A stretch of 63,808 bases of DNA from assembly GCA_029261575.1 (NCBI GenBank), contig JAJDBD010000189.1, forward strand, positions 1 to 63,808, read 5' to 3'. Under the pieces are notes generated by a model. It saw only the letters and a program-made list of their open reading frames with translations, did not search any database and was not told where the DNA came from. Shown one piece after another: positions 45,854 through 54,485 of the stretch (position 1 is the first letter of the stretch; every line of letters starts with the position of its first letter). Position numbers and translations under genes: made by a program. Source of the stretch: Nitrospinaceae bacterium. Lineage in GTDB: Bacteria; Nitrospinota; Nitrospinia; Nitrospinales; JACRGP01.

Positions 45854-46942
45854 GTGAATCTCACAGACGACATTGGGCAATTGTGCATGATCGGGTTCGA
45901 AGAGACGGAGGTGACTCCGGATCTTCGAGCTTGGATGCTCGACTATCGACCTGGCGGGGTAATTCTCTTCGCACGAAATTTGGTGAACCCCGAACAAATC
46001 GCCAAGCTGACAAACGATTTACAATCACTCGCGGGTGACATTCCCCTTCTCATGGCTATTGATCAGGAAGGCGGGCGCGTCTCACGCCTCCCTTCTGACT
46101 TTACAATTTTCCCCCCAGCGGCCACTGTCGCGCAAACGGGCTCAACTGACCTGGCCTATCAGGCCGCCGCTGTGACTGCCAAAGAATTACGCGGCGTGGG
46201 CATCAATATGAATATGGCCCCGGTTCTGGATATTCATACCAATCCGGCCAATCCCATCATTGGAAATCGCGCATTTGGAACCGAGTCGGAACAAGTGTGC
46301 CGGATGGGAGCTGCCACGATTACAGGCCTCCATGATCATCGCGTGCTGGCCTGCGGGAAACATTTCCCTGGGCATGGTGATACCAGTACGGATTCGCATC
46401 TTGAGCTTCCCACGGTGCATGCCTCACGCAAACGGTTGGAAGAGATAGAATTTCAGCCCTTTCGCTATGCCATCAATCACGGGCTTCAGGCGATGATGAC
46501 AGCCCATGTTCACTATCCCGCGCTTGACCCCATGTACCCGGCCACACTTTCTTCGACCATTTTGTCAGGACTCTTACGTCAGGACATGGGCTTTTCCGGG
46601 GTGATCGTGAGTGACGATTTGGAAATGCGCGCGATCTTAGACCATGCGACTGTCGGTGATGCCGCCATTCGTTCGTTGCAAGCTGGGGCAGATATGTTGC
46701 TCATTTGCAAAAGTCGGAAACTTGTCACCGACACATTTCAATCCTTACGCAGCGCGGTCACGTCGCAAGAGCTAAACCCTACTCAGGTAGAAGCGAGTTT
46801 GGCCAGAATTCATGCCGTGAAACAGCAATTTGTGTATCCCTATCACCCCATTGATCTTTCGACGCTCTCCGACATCGTCGGCATTCCTTCCCATCACGAC
46901 GTCCTGGCTCGCATCATGACCCAATCTGATACTATTGTCTAA
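45854..46942 (+). CDS. nagZ: Beta-N-acetylhexosaminidase (NagZ, GH3)
   Basis: A 362-residue cytoplasmic glycoside hydrolase of family 3. It starts with GTG and has AIDQEGGRVSRLP, the catalytic dyad loop KHFPGHGDTSTDSHLELP with the conserved Asp-His, and GVIVSDDLEMRAI containing the nucleophile Asp. It removes N-acetylglucosamine from cell-wall fragments in peptidoglycan recycling. Length is typical. It is 13 nt after pepA and probably co-transcribed. Confidence 0.95.
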   Translation: MNLTDDIGQLCMIGFEETEVTPDLRAWMLDYRPGGVILFARNLVNPEQIAKLTNDLQSLAGDIPLLMAIDQEGGRVSRLPSDFTIFPPAATVAQTGSTDLAYQAAAVTAKELRGVGINMNMAPVLDIHTNPANPIIGNRAFGTESEQVCRMGAATITGLHDHRVLACGKHFPGHGDTSTDSHLELPTVHASRKRLEEIEFQPFRYAINHGLQAMMTAHVHYPALDPMYPATLSSTILSGLLRQDMGFSGVIVSDDLEMRAILDHATVGDAAIRSLQAGADMLLICKSRKLVTDTFQSLRSAVTSQELNPTQVEASLARIHAVKQQFVYPYHPIDLSTLSDIVGIPSHHDVLARIMTQSDTIV

Positions 46943-47104
46943 ATCCTCATCGTGAAGGAATGCTCAATTGACGTTCCTGGACATTCTCCTCAGCAATTTG
47001 TTTAGCTACCACTCATTACTCTTTCAATGTTTCATACACGATTGATCCTCTTGTTTTGGAAAATTCATCTTAACGAAGTTTCTTGCACCTGAAGGAGAGA
47101 GCCG

Positions 47105-47506
47105 ATGGCACTAAAAAAAGGTGATATTATTGATGAGCACAAGCGATATCCCGATTCCTGTGGTTTAGTCCTCAAAGTGATGAGCGGCGGGGAAGGATTT
47201 GAAAAAATACTCTGTTGCGGCCATGAATTAACTGAAGAAGACGTGGTACCTTCCCTCAATCAAGGTCGAGGTCGGAAAAAGGGTCCGTTGGTCGTTGGAA
47301 TGACCATTGATGAAAAACGGGTGTCCACGGAATCATGTGGTCTTCGATTTATGGTTATGGGAGGCGGCGAAGGGTTTCAGGAAGTGAAGTGCTGTGGGCA
47401 TTCAATTGGAACCAGTGGCATGCAAGATTTGAAATTTGGACAAATGCGAACGGAGGACAAAGTCGACGACGCCACACCCAATACTCCACACCAAGGAACT
47501 GCATAA
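47105..47506 (+). CDS. Tandem desulforedoxin-like small protein
   Basis: A 133-residue protein made of two repeats: SCGLVLKVMSGGEGFEKILC-CGHEL and SCGLRFMVMGGGEGFQEVKC-CGHSI. Each has C-G then CCG spaced as in the desulforedoxin motif (CxxCG...CCG), but lacks the first cysteine, leaving three cysteines plus a histidine directly after. This could be an altered iron or zinc site. The linker of about 40 residues is basic, and the C-terminus is polar. AAGGAGAGAGCC lies before the ATG. It is 14 nt before the PsiE-like gene. Family not recognised. Confidence 0.75.
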   Translation: MALKKGDIIDEHKRYPDSCGLVLKVMSGGEGFEKILCCGHELTEEDVVPSLNQGRGRKKGPLVVGMTIDEKRVSTESCGLRFMVMGGGEGFQEVKCCGHSIGTSGMQDLKFGQMRTEDKVDDATPNTPHQGTA

Positions 47507-47520
47507 GGAACCGTTTTATT

Positions 47521-48000
47521 ATGTTGGGCTGGACACCCGAATCAATTAAGCAATGGGTCAAGTGGATGCAGTTTCTGGATCGGTGGGGCTATATTACCGC
47601 CTGTTTGAGTTTTCTCCTGGTGGGCATGCTGGTGTTTGGGTACAGCTGGTACGCCTATGTACAATCCGTCGAAAAGGCTTTTTTGCCCGCGACGATTACG
47701 CTGCTGAATGATTTGCTGTTTGTCATCATCCTTCTAGAATTATTTCGCACGGTCTTGGGGTTCTTGCAGTCCGACCGGATTCGTCTCGAACCATTTTTGC
47801 ATGTAGGAATCATTGCTTCTGTTCGACGGATATTGACGGCAGGGGCCGAATTCTCCCACCAAGAAAACGTCCCAGAAGAAATCTTTCGTCATTACCTAAT
47901 GGACATGAGCCTACATGTCATCGTCATTCTCGTGCTGATGATTGCCTTATTTCTTTTGAAAAAGACTGAACAGCCTGTGGAGCCGTTTCTGACAAAATAG
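47521..48000 (+). CDS. PsiE-like membrane protein
   Basis: A 159-residue protein with four predicted membrane helices (about 22-46, 59-82, 96-112, 128-148). The stretch LRLEPFLHVGIIASVRRIL-type (IRLEPFLHVGIIASVRRI) is the signature of the phosphate-starvation-inducible E family. The start at 47521 was preferred over longer in-frame options that overlap the preceding gene. AAGGAACC stands before it. Function of PsiE is not known; the neighbour with cysteine repeats could be a soluble partner. Confidence 0.8.
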   Translation: MLGWTPESIKQWVKWMQFLDRWGYITACLSFLLVGMLVFGYSWYAYVQSVEKAFLPATITLLNDLLFVIILLELFRTVLGFLQSDRIRLEPFLHVGIIASVRRILTAGAEFSHQENVPEEIFRHYLMDMSLHVIVILVLMIALFLLKKTEQPVEPFLTK

Positions 48001-48160
48001 GATTTTCTTCCTCTTCCTACCCCCCATCCCGACTACTTTTTGGAAAATCGGAATTTTCTGGAACACTCTGTGTTTTCTCTTTCCATCAACCTTGCACTCC
48101 GCAAGGGGCTGTGGCACTATTATGCCCCATTTCATCCCCGCATATTGATAGATGTGAATT

Positions 48161-48565
48161 ATGGAGTCTCTCCCTGAATTAGTCGGAACCGTGCATATTA
48201 TTTTTGGGCCGTATCGTGGAAACCCTATCGCCCTGTATATGCGCCAGGACGGTTCTATCTGCCAAATTTCTCCCCGTATTTACCCTTGGAATCGTACCGT
48301 CGGAATCGGGGACTCTCCTAACCGGGCGGCTACTGACTTTCAAAATAAATGGAAGGAAACAGGATTGACCGAAGAAATGTACACTGGGCCCCACTGGGAA
48401 GGCGGCATAAAACCAGAGAAACCAAAACCCCCTCCTAAACCCGCTACTGCTGCTGCGAAGCCAATTCCCAAACGAGACACGGAAGTTTCTGACATGGGAG
48501 AGCCTGTGGGTACACCCTCACCAATCGCCCCGCCACCTGCTAAAGCTGACGACTCGACTTCGTAA
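48161..48565 (+). CDS. Hypothetical protein with Pro/Lys-rich tail
   Basis: A 134-residue protein. The first 85 residues look folded (LVGTVHIIFGPYRGNPIALY, then QDGSICQISPRIYPWNRTVG), and the last 45 are Pro, Lys and Ala-rich, likely disordered. No export signal. I do not recognise a family. It is a single gene with a convergent neighbour (amidotransferase). Function not inferred. Confidence 0.65.
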   Translation: MESLPELVGTVHIIFGPYRGNPIALYMRQDGSICQISPRIYPWNRTVGIGDSPNRAATDFQNKWKETGLTEEMYTGPHWEGGIKPEKPKPPPKPATAAAKPIPKRDTEVSDMGEPVGTPSPIAPPPAKADDSTS

Positions 48566-48641
48566 GAAACCACCGTCTCATAATTCTTTCGCTTTTTTGT
48601 TGGACAATTGAGAATGTCTAGCTGAAATAAGGGGGAAGCCC

Positions 48642-49388
48642 TTAGCTCTTGGCATAATGGCGAGCAGCTTTGATGAAAGCCGAAAATAGGCGTTTTTGGA
48701 GGACATCTTTGCGATAAAGAAACTCTGGATGCCACTGCACTCCCAACCAAAAAGGATGGTTAACGGCTTCAATGGCTTCAATCACTCCATCCGGGGCTAG
48801 CGCGCTAATTTGAAAGGAGCGCGGGATGGATTTGACTGATTGATGGTGAGAACTATTCACGGGAATCATGGGTTTTTTGAAAATCCGTCGAAGCAACGTT
48901 TTTGGCTCAATACGAACGTGATGGGCTGTGTATTCCGCTGATTTTTTCTGCAGATGTTGAATCTTTGTGGCAATCTGAGCCGGGATATCTTGAATCAAGT
49001 TCCCTCCCAGGGCCACATTCATGGATTGCATCCCTCCGCAGATCCCTAATGTGGGCACCTGATGTTGAAAGGCCAATTTTGAGAGACCGAGTTCTAAGCG
49101 TGCCCGTTCTTCACTCATCTGTTGAAAGGGGTATTGCTTGGACTCTCCGTAGAAATGCGGAGCCAAGTCCGATCCACTTCCGGTCACCAGTAACCCATCC
49201 AACTGCTGCAAAAGAAAAGTTTGTTCTTTCCGGCTTATAACCAGGGGGAGCACTAAAGGCACTCCCCCTGCTTCTTGAATGGCTTGAATATACCGCGCTC
49301 GCAAAAAATAGGTGGGTTCTTTGCCTCCCATATCTTTGCGTTTTCCGGCATTGAAATCAGGGGTCACCCCAATAACAGGACTACCCAT
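48642..49388 (-). CDS. Class I glutamine amidotransferase-like hydrolase (PuuD/peptidase C26 type)
   Basis: A 248-residue protein starting with VIGVTPDFNAG. The nucleophile elbow TLGICGGMQSMNVALGGNLI contains the Cys; VNSSHHQSVK and GVQWHPEFLYR hold the catalytic His and Glu. This is the PuuD/gamma-glutamyl-GABA hydrolase group. It probably hydrolyses gamma-glutamyl amides in amine catabolism or similar. No puu pathway genes are nearby, so the substrate is unknown. It follows a small membrane gene that is on the same strand. Confidence 0.9.
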   Translation of the reverse strand: MGSPVIGVTPDFNAGKRKDMGGKEPTYFLRARYIQAIQEAGGVPLVLPLVISRKEQTFLLQQLDGLLVTGSGSDLAPHFYGESKQYPFQQMSEERARLELGLSKLAFQHQVPTLGICGGMQSMNVALGGNLIQDIPAQIATKIQHLQKKSAEYTAHHVRIEPKTLLRRIFKKPMIPVNSSHHQSVKSIPRSFQISALAPDGVIEAIEAVNHPFWLGVQWHPEFLYRKDVLQKRLFSAFIKAARHYAKS

Positions 49389-49410
49389 TGTATTGGCAGG
49401 ACTCAGGAAC

Positions 49411-49821
49411 TTAATCCACTCTTTCCGTCAAATAGGCTTCTTCCTCATAAGGAGAGGGGCCGTAAAATCGAACTGGTTCATCGCCCTTCAGATGATCCGG
49501 AGTAATCACATAGGTGCCATAAACACTGGGTTCCCAAACTGATTGGGCCGCATCTAAATTCCCTCCTGTGAGACCATAGGTAAGCCCACCCACAATTCCC
49601 CCTAAAGTGGCATATACGACCTTTGTTGGAAGATACAAAAATGTCAGGAGTCCACTACCCAAACCCAACGCGGCTTCATTACTAGGGCTTGTCTCATTTT
49701 CTCCTGCCCAACTCATGCTTGGAAGCCCCAGGCAAACCACGAGTGCAAAAGCACAGAGCACCAATGCCCCAATTCCTTGCTTCATACAACGTGTCAATAA
49801 ACTGTGCGGCTGTTTCATCAT
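49411..49821 (-). CDS. Exported hypothetical protein with glycine-rich membrane segment
   Basis: A 136-residue protein with a signal peptide (GIGALVLCAFALVVCLGLPS then SWAGEN). The mature part has a glycine-rich stretch VVYATLGGIVGGLTYGLTGG that resembles a glycine-zipper segment, followed by a polar tail ending in YGPSPYEEEAYLTERVD. Such proteins are common in Nitrospira-like and delta-class genomes, with unknown role. It stands 22 nt upstream of the amidotransferase on the same strand. Confidence 0.7.
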   Translation of the reverse strand: MMKQPHSLLTRCMKQGIGALVLCAFALVVCLGLPSMSWAGENETSPSNEAALGLGSGLLTFLYLPTKVVYATLGGIVGGLTYGLTGGNLDAAQSVWEPSVYGTYVITPDHLKGDEPVRFYGPSPYEEEAYLTERVD

Positions 49822-49944
49822 GGGTGACCCTCCTTTTCCCTGTGTCCCTCAAAATCAGATTGATTATACACTACTTATATCAATAATATTACCTGCTATT
49901 GGTTTAAAGTATACACGAAAGCAAAGTTTATGCCGAGGCTGTTG

Positions 49945-50526
49945 CTATGTTTTTTTAAATTCCTCAATATCCAACTCGATCATAATCTGTTCTTTAATTT
50001 TCTCGGCCTCACGTTGGATGACTTCATTCGTTTCGTCGATAAGCACACTCTCAGAGACCTTGTTGTTTTCCTGTTTGATCCCCTGCTGAATGTAGATTTC
50101 TAGCTTGTGGAAACAGATGAGTTGGACCAATAAATCACATCCATGTTTTGTATAGTCTTCTCGATCATTGCTTGGAACCACCCGAAGAAGTTCGTCAATC
50201 CATGGCCGAAATCCAAGTGTATGCTCTAGCTGTTGTATTTGGCTCCTTCCCACCATAATGTCGACTTGAACCCCGCCTTTCCATGATCGTTTTTTGACAT
50301 TAAACACACAGTGAATGACTTCTGAAGTACCTTCGGGTCCATAAAAGAGAGAAATCCTAAATAGTGGAATTTGTGGCGGTGAAAGGAGAGACATTAGATA
50401 ACTATCAGCTTTCTCAATGAAGCTTCCCCAGGGGCGAAGGCAGACGCAACCTCTTGATACAACAGGGACAAACCCTAACGCATTTGGGTTGACACTCGTC
50501 AATCTTGAACGATAAAGTCTTTTCAA
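49945..50526 (-). CDS. Hypothetical protein, 193 residues
   Basis: No signal peptide or membrane segment. The middle (SYLMSLLSPPQIPLFRISLF, then VIHCVFNVKKRSWKGGVQVD) appears beta-rich, and the C-terminal half is charged and helical, ending in EREAEKIKEQIMIELDIEEF-type coiled coil. I do not recognise the family. Divergent from the tatA gene by 52 nt. Codon use looks ordinary. Confidence 0.6.
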   Translation of the reverse strand: MKRLYRSRLTSVNPNALGFVPVVSRGCVCLRPWGSFIEKADSYLMSLLSPPQIPLFRISLFYGPEGTSEVIHCVFNVKKRSWKGGVQVDIMVGRSQIQQLEHTLGFRPWIDELLRVVPSNDREDYTKHGCDLLVQLICFHKLEIYIQQGIKQENNKVSESVLIDETNEVIQREAEKIKEQIMIELDIEEFKKT

Positions 50527-50578
50527 TCGATTGCTAATCAGCTTTAATTTTTACCTGATTTAAAAAAGAGGTAAGGCC

Positions 50579-51382
50579 ATGTTCGGCACCATGGGTTTTT
50601 CAGAATTGATGATCATTCTAGTGATTATCTTGATTATTTTCGGGGCCGGTCGCCTACCCCAAATTGGTGAAGGTGTTGGTAAGGCTTTGAAGGGATTCAA
50701 AAAAGAAGTTGCCGACCTGCCATCTGCCATGAATCCCGATGATCCCCAGGCCCCTCCGCCAATAGGGGATCCAGTTGAAGGTACCTCATCGTCAGTGAGC
50801 CAGTCACCCGGGTCGGAGAATCCTCCGGTTGCACAAGCAGCCAACCAACCTTATCAACCAGGGCCAGAACAGACTCCAGGCACAGCCGCGGCCATGCTCT
50901 ATCAAGGTGCTGGACCAAAACCTGCTCAACAACCTGGCTTAGGCTCAAATATTTCTCAATCAGCCCCTCTTCAACCAAATGTGGCAGTTCCAGGCCCTGT
51001 GTCTATGGAAGACCGACTTTCACAACCAGCACCAATTACCTCAGCACAATACCCTCCTCTCCCTCCGGGAGCCCAAACGAAACCCTTGGCGAAACGTCCT
51101 TCAGCTATTGTGAATAAACAAGCTGTCGCAAGAGTTCAAGCCCAACAGGCGGCTCGCAAAGCTCAAGCCACAACGGCACCCCAGGATATGCAGTCATTAG
51201 GTGAAGGGCTCGGAAGCGCGGTACGTACCTTTCGAGATGCCGCAGCTGATATTCAGAACTCCATTGATCCCCAGATGCAGACCATTCAAGCAGAATTGAA
51301 ATCTGCCGAGCAGGAAATGAAAGAGTCTATTGAAGCGGCCAAGCAACCCTTGGCTCCCAAAGAACCCTCTGGATCCGTATAG
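50579..51382 (+). CDS. tatA: TatA-type twin-arginine translocase subunit with a long C-terminal extension
   Basis: The first 50 residues are canonical TatA: FSELMIILVIILIIFGAGRL, then PQIGEGVGKALKGFKKEV. A Pro/Gln/Ala-rich disordered linker (about 60-200) and a helical end (about 215-260) follow. The total of 267 residues is three times the usual 60-90. TatA pores carry folded proteins across the inner membrane; an RR substrate in the window is MsrB. The extra part may bind something in the cytoplasm. AAAGAGGTAAGG precedes the ATG. A HEAT lipoprotein starts 6 nt after the stop. Confidence 0.85.
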   Translation: MFGTMGFSELMIILVIILIIFGAGRLPQIGEGVGKALKGFKKEVADLPSAMNPDDPQAPPPIGDPVEGTSSSVSQSPGSENPPVAQAANQPYQPGPEQTPGTAAAMLYQGAGPKPAQQPGLGSNISQSAPLQPNVAVPGPVSMEDRLSQPAPITSAQYPPLPPGAQTKPLAKRPSAIVNKQAVARVQAQQAARKAQATTAPQDMQSLGEGLGSAVRTFRDAAADIQNSIDPQMQTIQAELKSAEQEMKESIEAAKQPLAPKEPSGSV

Positions 51383-51388
51383 CTGTTC

Positions 51389-52168
51389 TTGCCTATCTTC
51401 CTTTTTTTCTCAAGCCCAATAACCTTTATTGGTTTTTTCTGCTTTTTCGCCCTTATGGGCTGTGTGGTCGAAACAACGCCGGAATCCCCGGAACGGGTTA
51501 CTGAACGACTCATCGTATTGTTAAGTGATGCCCAACCCGATACTCGACGGTCGGCAGCGCTATCTTTGGGAAAAATCAGCGATCCTGAAAGCATTTCGGC
51601 CTTGGTATCGGCTTTGGCAGATCCAGATGAAGAAGTGCGTCAATGGAGTGCCTGGGCTTTGGGAAATCTGGCGAGCTCGCTTCCCCAAGAAGCGTTAGTA
51701 GGTCTGGTCCAGCATGTTGCCGACCCATCCGAATCTGTTCGACAGGCCGTGGTCTTAGCCTTGAGTCAAACAACCATTTCAGAGGACGTGGTCCAAGTTG
51801 TGGGAAAAGCCTATACCATCTCTACCCATGCGACTCAACTCACGATTATTCAAACACTTTCCCAGTTTGAATTTCCATTTGCTTATGGTTTATTCATTCA
51901 GGCTCTCAAAAGTTCTGATCCTCTGATCCGGCAAACGGCTATATCAGGACTAGGCGAATTGGGAGACCCCCGAGGTCTGTTGGTCATGCGTACTCATCTC
52001 CTTCAAGATTCCCATGTTGGTGTTCGAGCAGAAGCTGCCTTTCGTTTGGGGAAATTAGGGGGCTTTGCCGATCTTCCTGCTCTTCGCCAAGCTAAGGAAA
52101 CCGATCCAACCCCCAATGTGCATTTATGGGCGACATGGAGCCTTGCTCAGATTAACGAACAAACCTAA
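51389..52168 (+). CDS. HEAT-repeat lipoprotein
   Basis: A 259-residue protein with a hydrophobic signal (LFFSSPITFIGFFCFFALMG) and lipobox ALMGC, then a HEAT array of about six units, for example TRRSAALSLGKISDPESISA and VREAEAAFRLGKLGG-like ends. The frame begins with a TTG at 51389 and has no clear ribosome-binding site, so translation may depend on the tatA stop 6 nt upstream. It differs from the other HEAT proteins in being membrane-anchored outside the cytoplasm. It could be a scaffold near the Tat site; this is only an inference from position. Confidence 0.8.
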   Translation: MPIFLFFSSPITFIGFFCFFALMGCVVETTPESPERVTERLIVLLSDAQPDTRRSAALSLGKISDPESISALVSALADPDEEVRQWSAWALGNLASSLPQEALVGLVQHVADPSESVRQAVVLALSQTTISEDVVQVVGKAYTISTHATQLTIIQTLSQFEFPFAYGLFIQALKSSDPLIRQTAISGLGELGDPRGLLVMRTHLLQDSHVGVRAEAAFRLGKLGGFADLPALRQAKETDPTPNVHLWATWSLAQINEQT

Positions 52169-52439
52169 TAGGATCAGGGTCGAATGTCCCTGTGAATGGT
52201 TGGCTCTACAATTCGTGTGATTGAATATGAGGCGAAGAGTCATTACAATTTCGCCTCTTCTAGCACACACCGGTTACGAAGCGCCCTAATTACCAACAAA
52301 ATTAATCCATTTTTTTTTGGTAAGAAAGAAACCTTAGTCCAAGCGAGGGATGGACAGACTAACTTTCACCCGCCACCTTAAGAGAACCACGTATGTTTTA
52401 GGAACAATGACGGGACATTGTGAAAGGATGGAACAACAT

Positions 52440-52808
52440 ATGAAAAAAGTGTTGTTAGTTGATGACGATACGAGTGCACGTGAAGCCCTAAGCCTGGTTT
52501 TGGAATCCCAACATATTCAATGTGTCGGAGTGACCAATGGCTCTGAGGCCCTTGATTGGTTAACGTCTAATCAGGCGGATCTGATTATCTCTGACAATCA
52601 AATGCCAGTTCTGACTGGGCTAGACTTCATTGATCAAATCCAATTGCACCAAAAACCTGCAAATGAATCTCCCGTTATTCTCTTAAGTGGGAATCTCAAC
52701 AAGGAAGACAAGAATCGAGCACGGCAAGCAGGGGTGTTTGCCATATTGGATAAGCCTTGTAATTTCAGTGAATTTCTTTCTATGGTTCAGTTAGCTCTTC
52801 AGACCTAG
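52440..52808 (+). CDS. Stand-alone response-regulator receiver protein
   Basis: A 122-residue receiver with VLLVDDDTSARE, phospho-acceptor Asp in IISDNQMPVLTG, Ser in ILLSG and Lys in ILDKP. The ATG at 52440 (or 52428) is chosen because AAAGGATGG precedes it; the open frame starts further up. No output domain. It is a paralogue of the receiver at 24467; the two share the DN-x-MP site. Kinase and partner unknown. Confidence 0.9.
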   Translation: MKKVLLVDDDTSAREALSLVLESQHIQCVGVTNGSEALDWLTSNQADLIISDNQMPVLTGLDFIDQIQLHQKPANESPVILLSGNLNKEDKNRARQAGVFAILDKPCNFSEFLSMVQLALQT

Positions 52809-53107
52809 ATTATTTAAACCCTGCTTGTCTCCATCTCCTGTTGTCTATTGTCTTTTTAAATATTCCAACAGGTCTTCCCCATCAATGCACAAAGATCCTA
52901 TTAGTTGTGATAACTGCTTGAAATCGCTCAATCTCTAACCTGTTTGCGGTATGTACGCCTCTCCCATCCTCCTGCTATCTCTTTAAGTACCATTGGATTT
53001 CGGTTTCTCGCTTCATTCGGACATCCTTATTTAACTGCGAAATCGAAGATCTGGTCTCAGAAAAAACAGGCCAATGGATACATTCACAATCATAAAGGAG
53101 AAGTCTG

Positions 53108-53365
53108 ATGCTGAGAATATTTTGCGGAATGATCATTGGATCTATGATGACCATGATGCTCTTAGGGGGCGGGTCCGCTGCAGACCAAGTGCTAGCCAAC
53201 GTCCAAACTGTATATGTCGACCAGATCAATCGACCAGATTCGGCAACAACTCTCCTCCTTTTAGTCGTGGTAGGCATTTTTATGGCCGCCTTAACTATGT
53301 GGCCCTCAAAACCCGTTATGCAAAATGCAAAGGTTATTAAGAAGTTACGCCGGCATTGCAAGTAG
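53108..53365 (+). CDS. Small membrane protein, 85 residues
   Basis: The protein has an N-terminal hydrophobic stretch (CGMIIGSMMTMMLLGGGSAA) resembling a signal peptide and a second membrane helix (TTLLLLVVVGIFMAALTMWP). It ends with a basic tail. AAGGAGAAG lies directly before the ATG, so I prefer this frame to an overlapping 88-codon frame at 53074. A strong hairpin at 53502-53529 would end its transcript. Family unknown. Confidence 0.6.
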   Translation: MLRIFCGMIIGSMMTMMLLGGGSAADQVLANVQTVYVDQINRPDSATTLLLLVVVGIFMAALTMWPSKPVMQNAKVIKKLRRHCK

Positions 53366-53501
53366 GAATTTATTCCAATGACACACCAAGGCGGGTCCAA
53401 ATACCTTCCAGCAAACTTTTAGAATGTTTCAGAGTGGATCACAAAAAAAGGAGCAATCTAGAAACATCTGGCAATGGTTACGAATCTCCAATAATCTGTA
53501 A

Positions 53502-53530
53502 GGGAGGGCAAGAAGCCCTCCCGGGTTTTG
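53502..53530 (+). terminator. Rho-independent terminator after the 85-residue membrane protein
   Basis: GGGAGGGC pairs with GCCCTCCC over a five-base loop AAGAA, followed by GGGTTTTG. It is 137 nt after the stop codon. The gene between 53366 and 53501 is not apparent. Confidence 0.7.
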
Positions 53531-53648
53531 CTGAATGCCAACATTTCGAAGCCTTTTACTTTCTTTTCCTCTTGGCGTTTTTAGCGATAGAGCGCAGGGT
53601 CAATTTTCCCATCATGATATCCGAAAGAATTCTTTAGGATTATTATTG

Positions 53649-54152
53649 ATGAAAATTTCCTCTTCCCAAGCCCATACATTCCTTCCTTCAATTATCCTCC
53701 AGAATCCTGGGACCCGCCAAGAATCTTCGCTTTCCCCAAACCAGGGGACAAAAGAACAGGCTGAGACGGCGAAACTTCGAAAACGAGATCAGGAGGTTCG
53801 CACTCATGAACAAGCGCATTTAACCGCCGCTGGGGGTTTGGCAAAAGGTGGAGCTACCTTTTCCTATCAACCAGGTCCTGATGGGAAACAATATGCCGTA
53901 AGTGGAGAAGTCAGTATTGATACCTCACCCGTATCAGGTAATCCTCAAGCCACCATTCGAAAAGCCCAGCAAATTCGAGCCGCTGCCCTCGCACCCGCCG
54001 ATCCATCGGCGCAAGATCGTTCTATAGCAGCAGCGGCAACAGCTCTCGAGGCCAGAGCGCAACAAGAACTCCAAAAAGAAGAAGAAGCGACTGTCTCCGA
54101 AGGCGAGAATGCAGCTTCTTCCTTTTCTTCTCGTATTGATCTCTTTGTGTAA
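53649..54152 (+). CDS. SprA-related (putative metalloprotease CJM1_0395-type) protein
   Basis: A 167-residue protein. After a polar N-terminus it has VRTHEQAHLTAAGGLAKGGA, where HEQAH is an HExxH zinc motif, then FSYQPGPDGKQYAVSGEVSI and TIRKAQQIRAAALAPADPS, the conserved core of the SprA/CJM1_0395 family. The C-terminal part is an Ala/Gln-rich helix. The family is found in many Gram-negative bacteria; the zinc protease assignment is from the motif, not shown biochemically. The ATG at 53649 has TTAGGATTATTATTG before it; upstream in-frame starts are weaker. Confidence 0.82.
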   Translation: MKISSSQAHTFLPSIILQNPGTRQESSLSPNQGTKEQAETAKLRKRDQEVRTHEQAHLTAAGGLAKGGATFSYQPGPDGKQYAVSGEVSIDTSPVSGNPQATIRKAQQIRAAALAPADPSAQDRSIAAAATALEARAQQELQKEEEATVSEGENAASSFSSRIDLFV

Positions 54153-54485
54153 GACTATTCTTCCTTCCGATTTTACCCAAACACAAAATGAACGCGTACT
54201 GAGCTCCCGTTGAGAAATAGGCAGACTTTTCTGTCACCCCTCATGATTTGCCCAGCTAGGTTCGGGATCATTCTTCGAAGTTCACCCTCCAATTATCCTT
54301 TATGACACGATGAAAACAAAGGATGAGCTTTTTTGTAATTAACAACGGTTTTCCTGAAAAATTTGTCAACGAAATTGCTAAAAATTATGATGAATGCGAG
54401 AGAACCCCTTTTCATGGCAAGAATCTTTCGTGACGGATTCTTCTCTTATCCTTGCCTATCCTTTTCATAAGGGAAAGTATGATTC
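54153..54485. other. Intergenic region of 333 nt
   Basis: I see no recognised element. One short frame at 54323-54433 (36 residues, MSFFVINNGFPEKFVNEIAK at the start) has AAGG before its ATG and could be a small gene or a remnant, but evidence is weak. The last part should hold the promoter of the methyltransferase gene. Confidence 0.25.

Noticed and set aside
53074-53340. 88-codon frame overlapping the 85-residue membrane gene
   Set aside because: Its product is polar and irregular; the overlapping frame has a good SD, signal-like start and a membrane helix.
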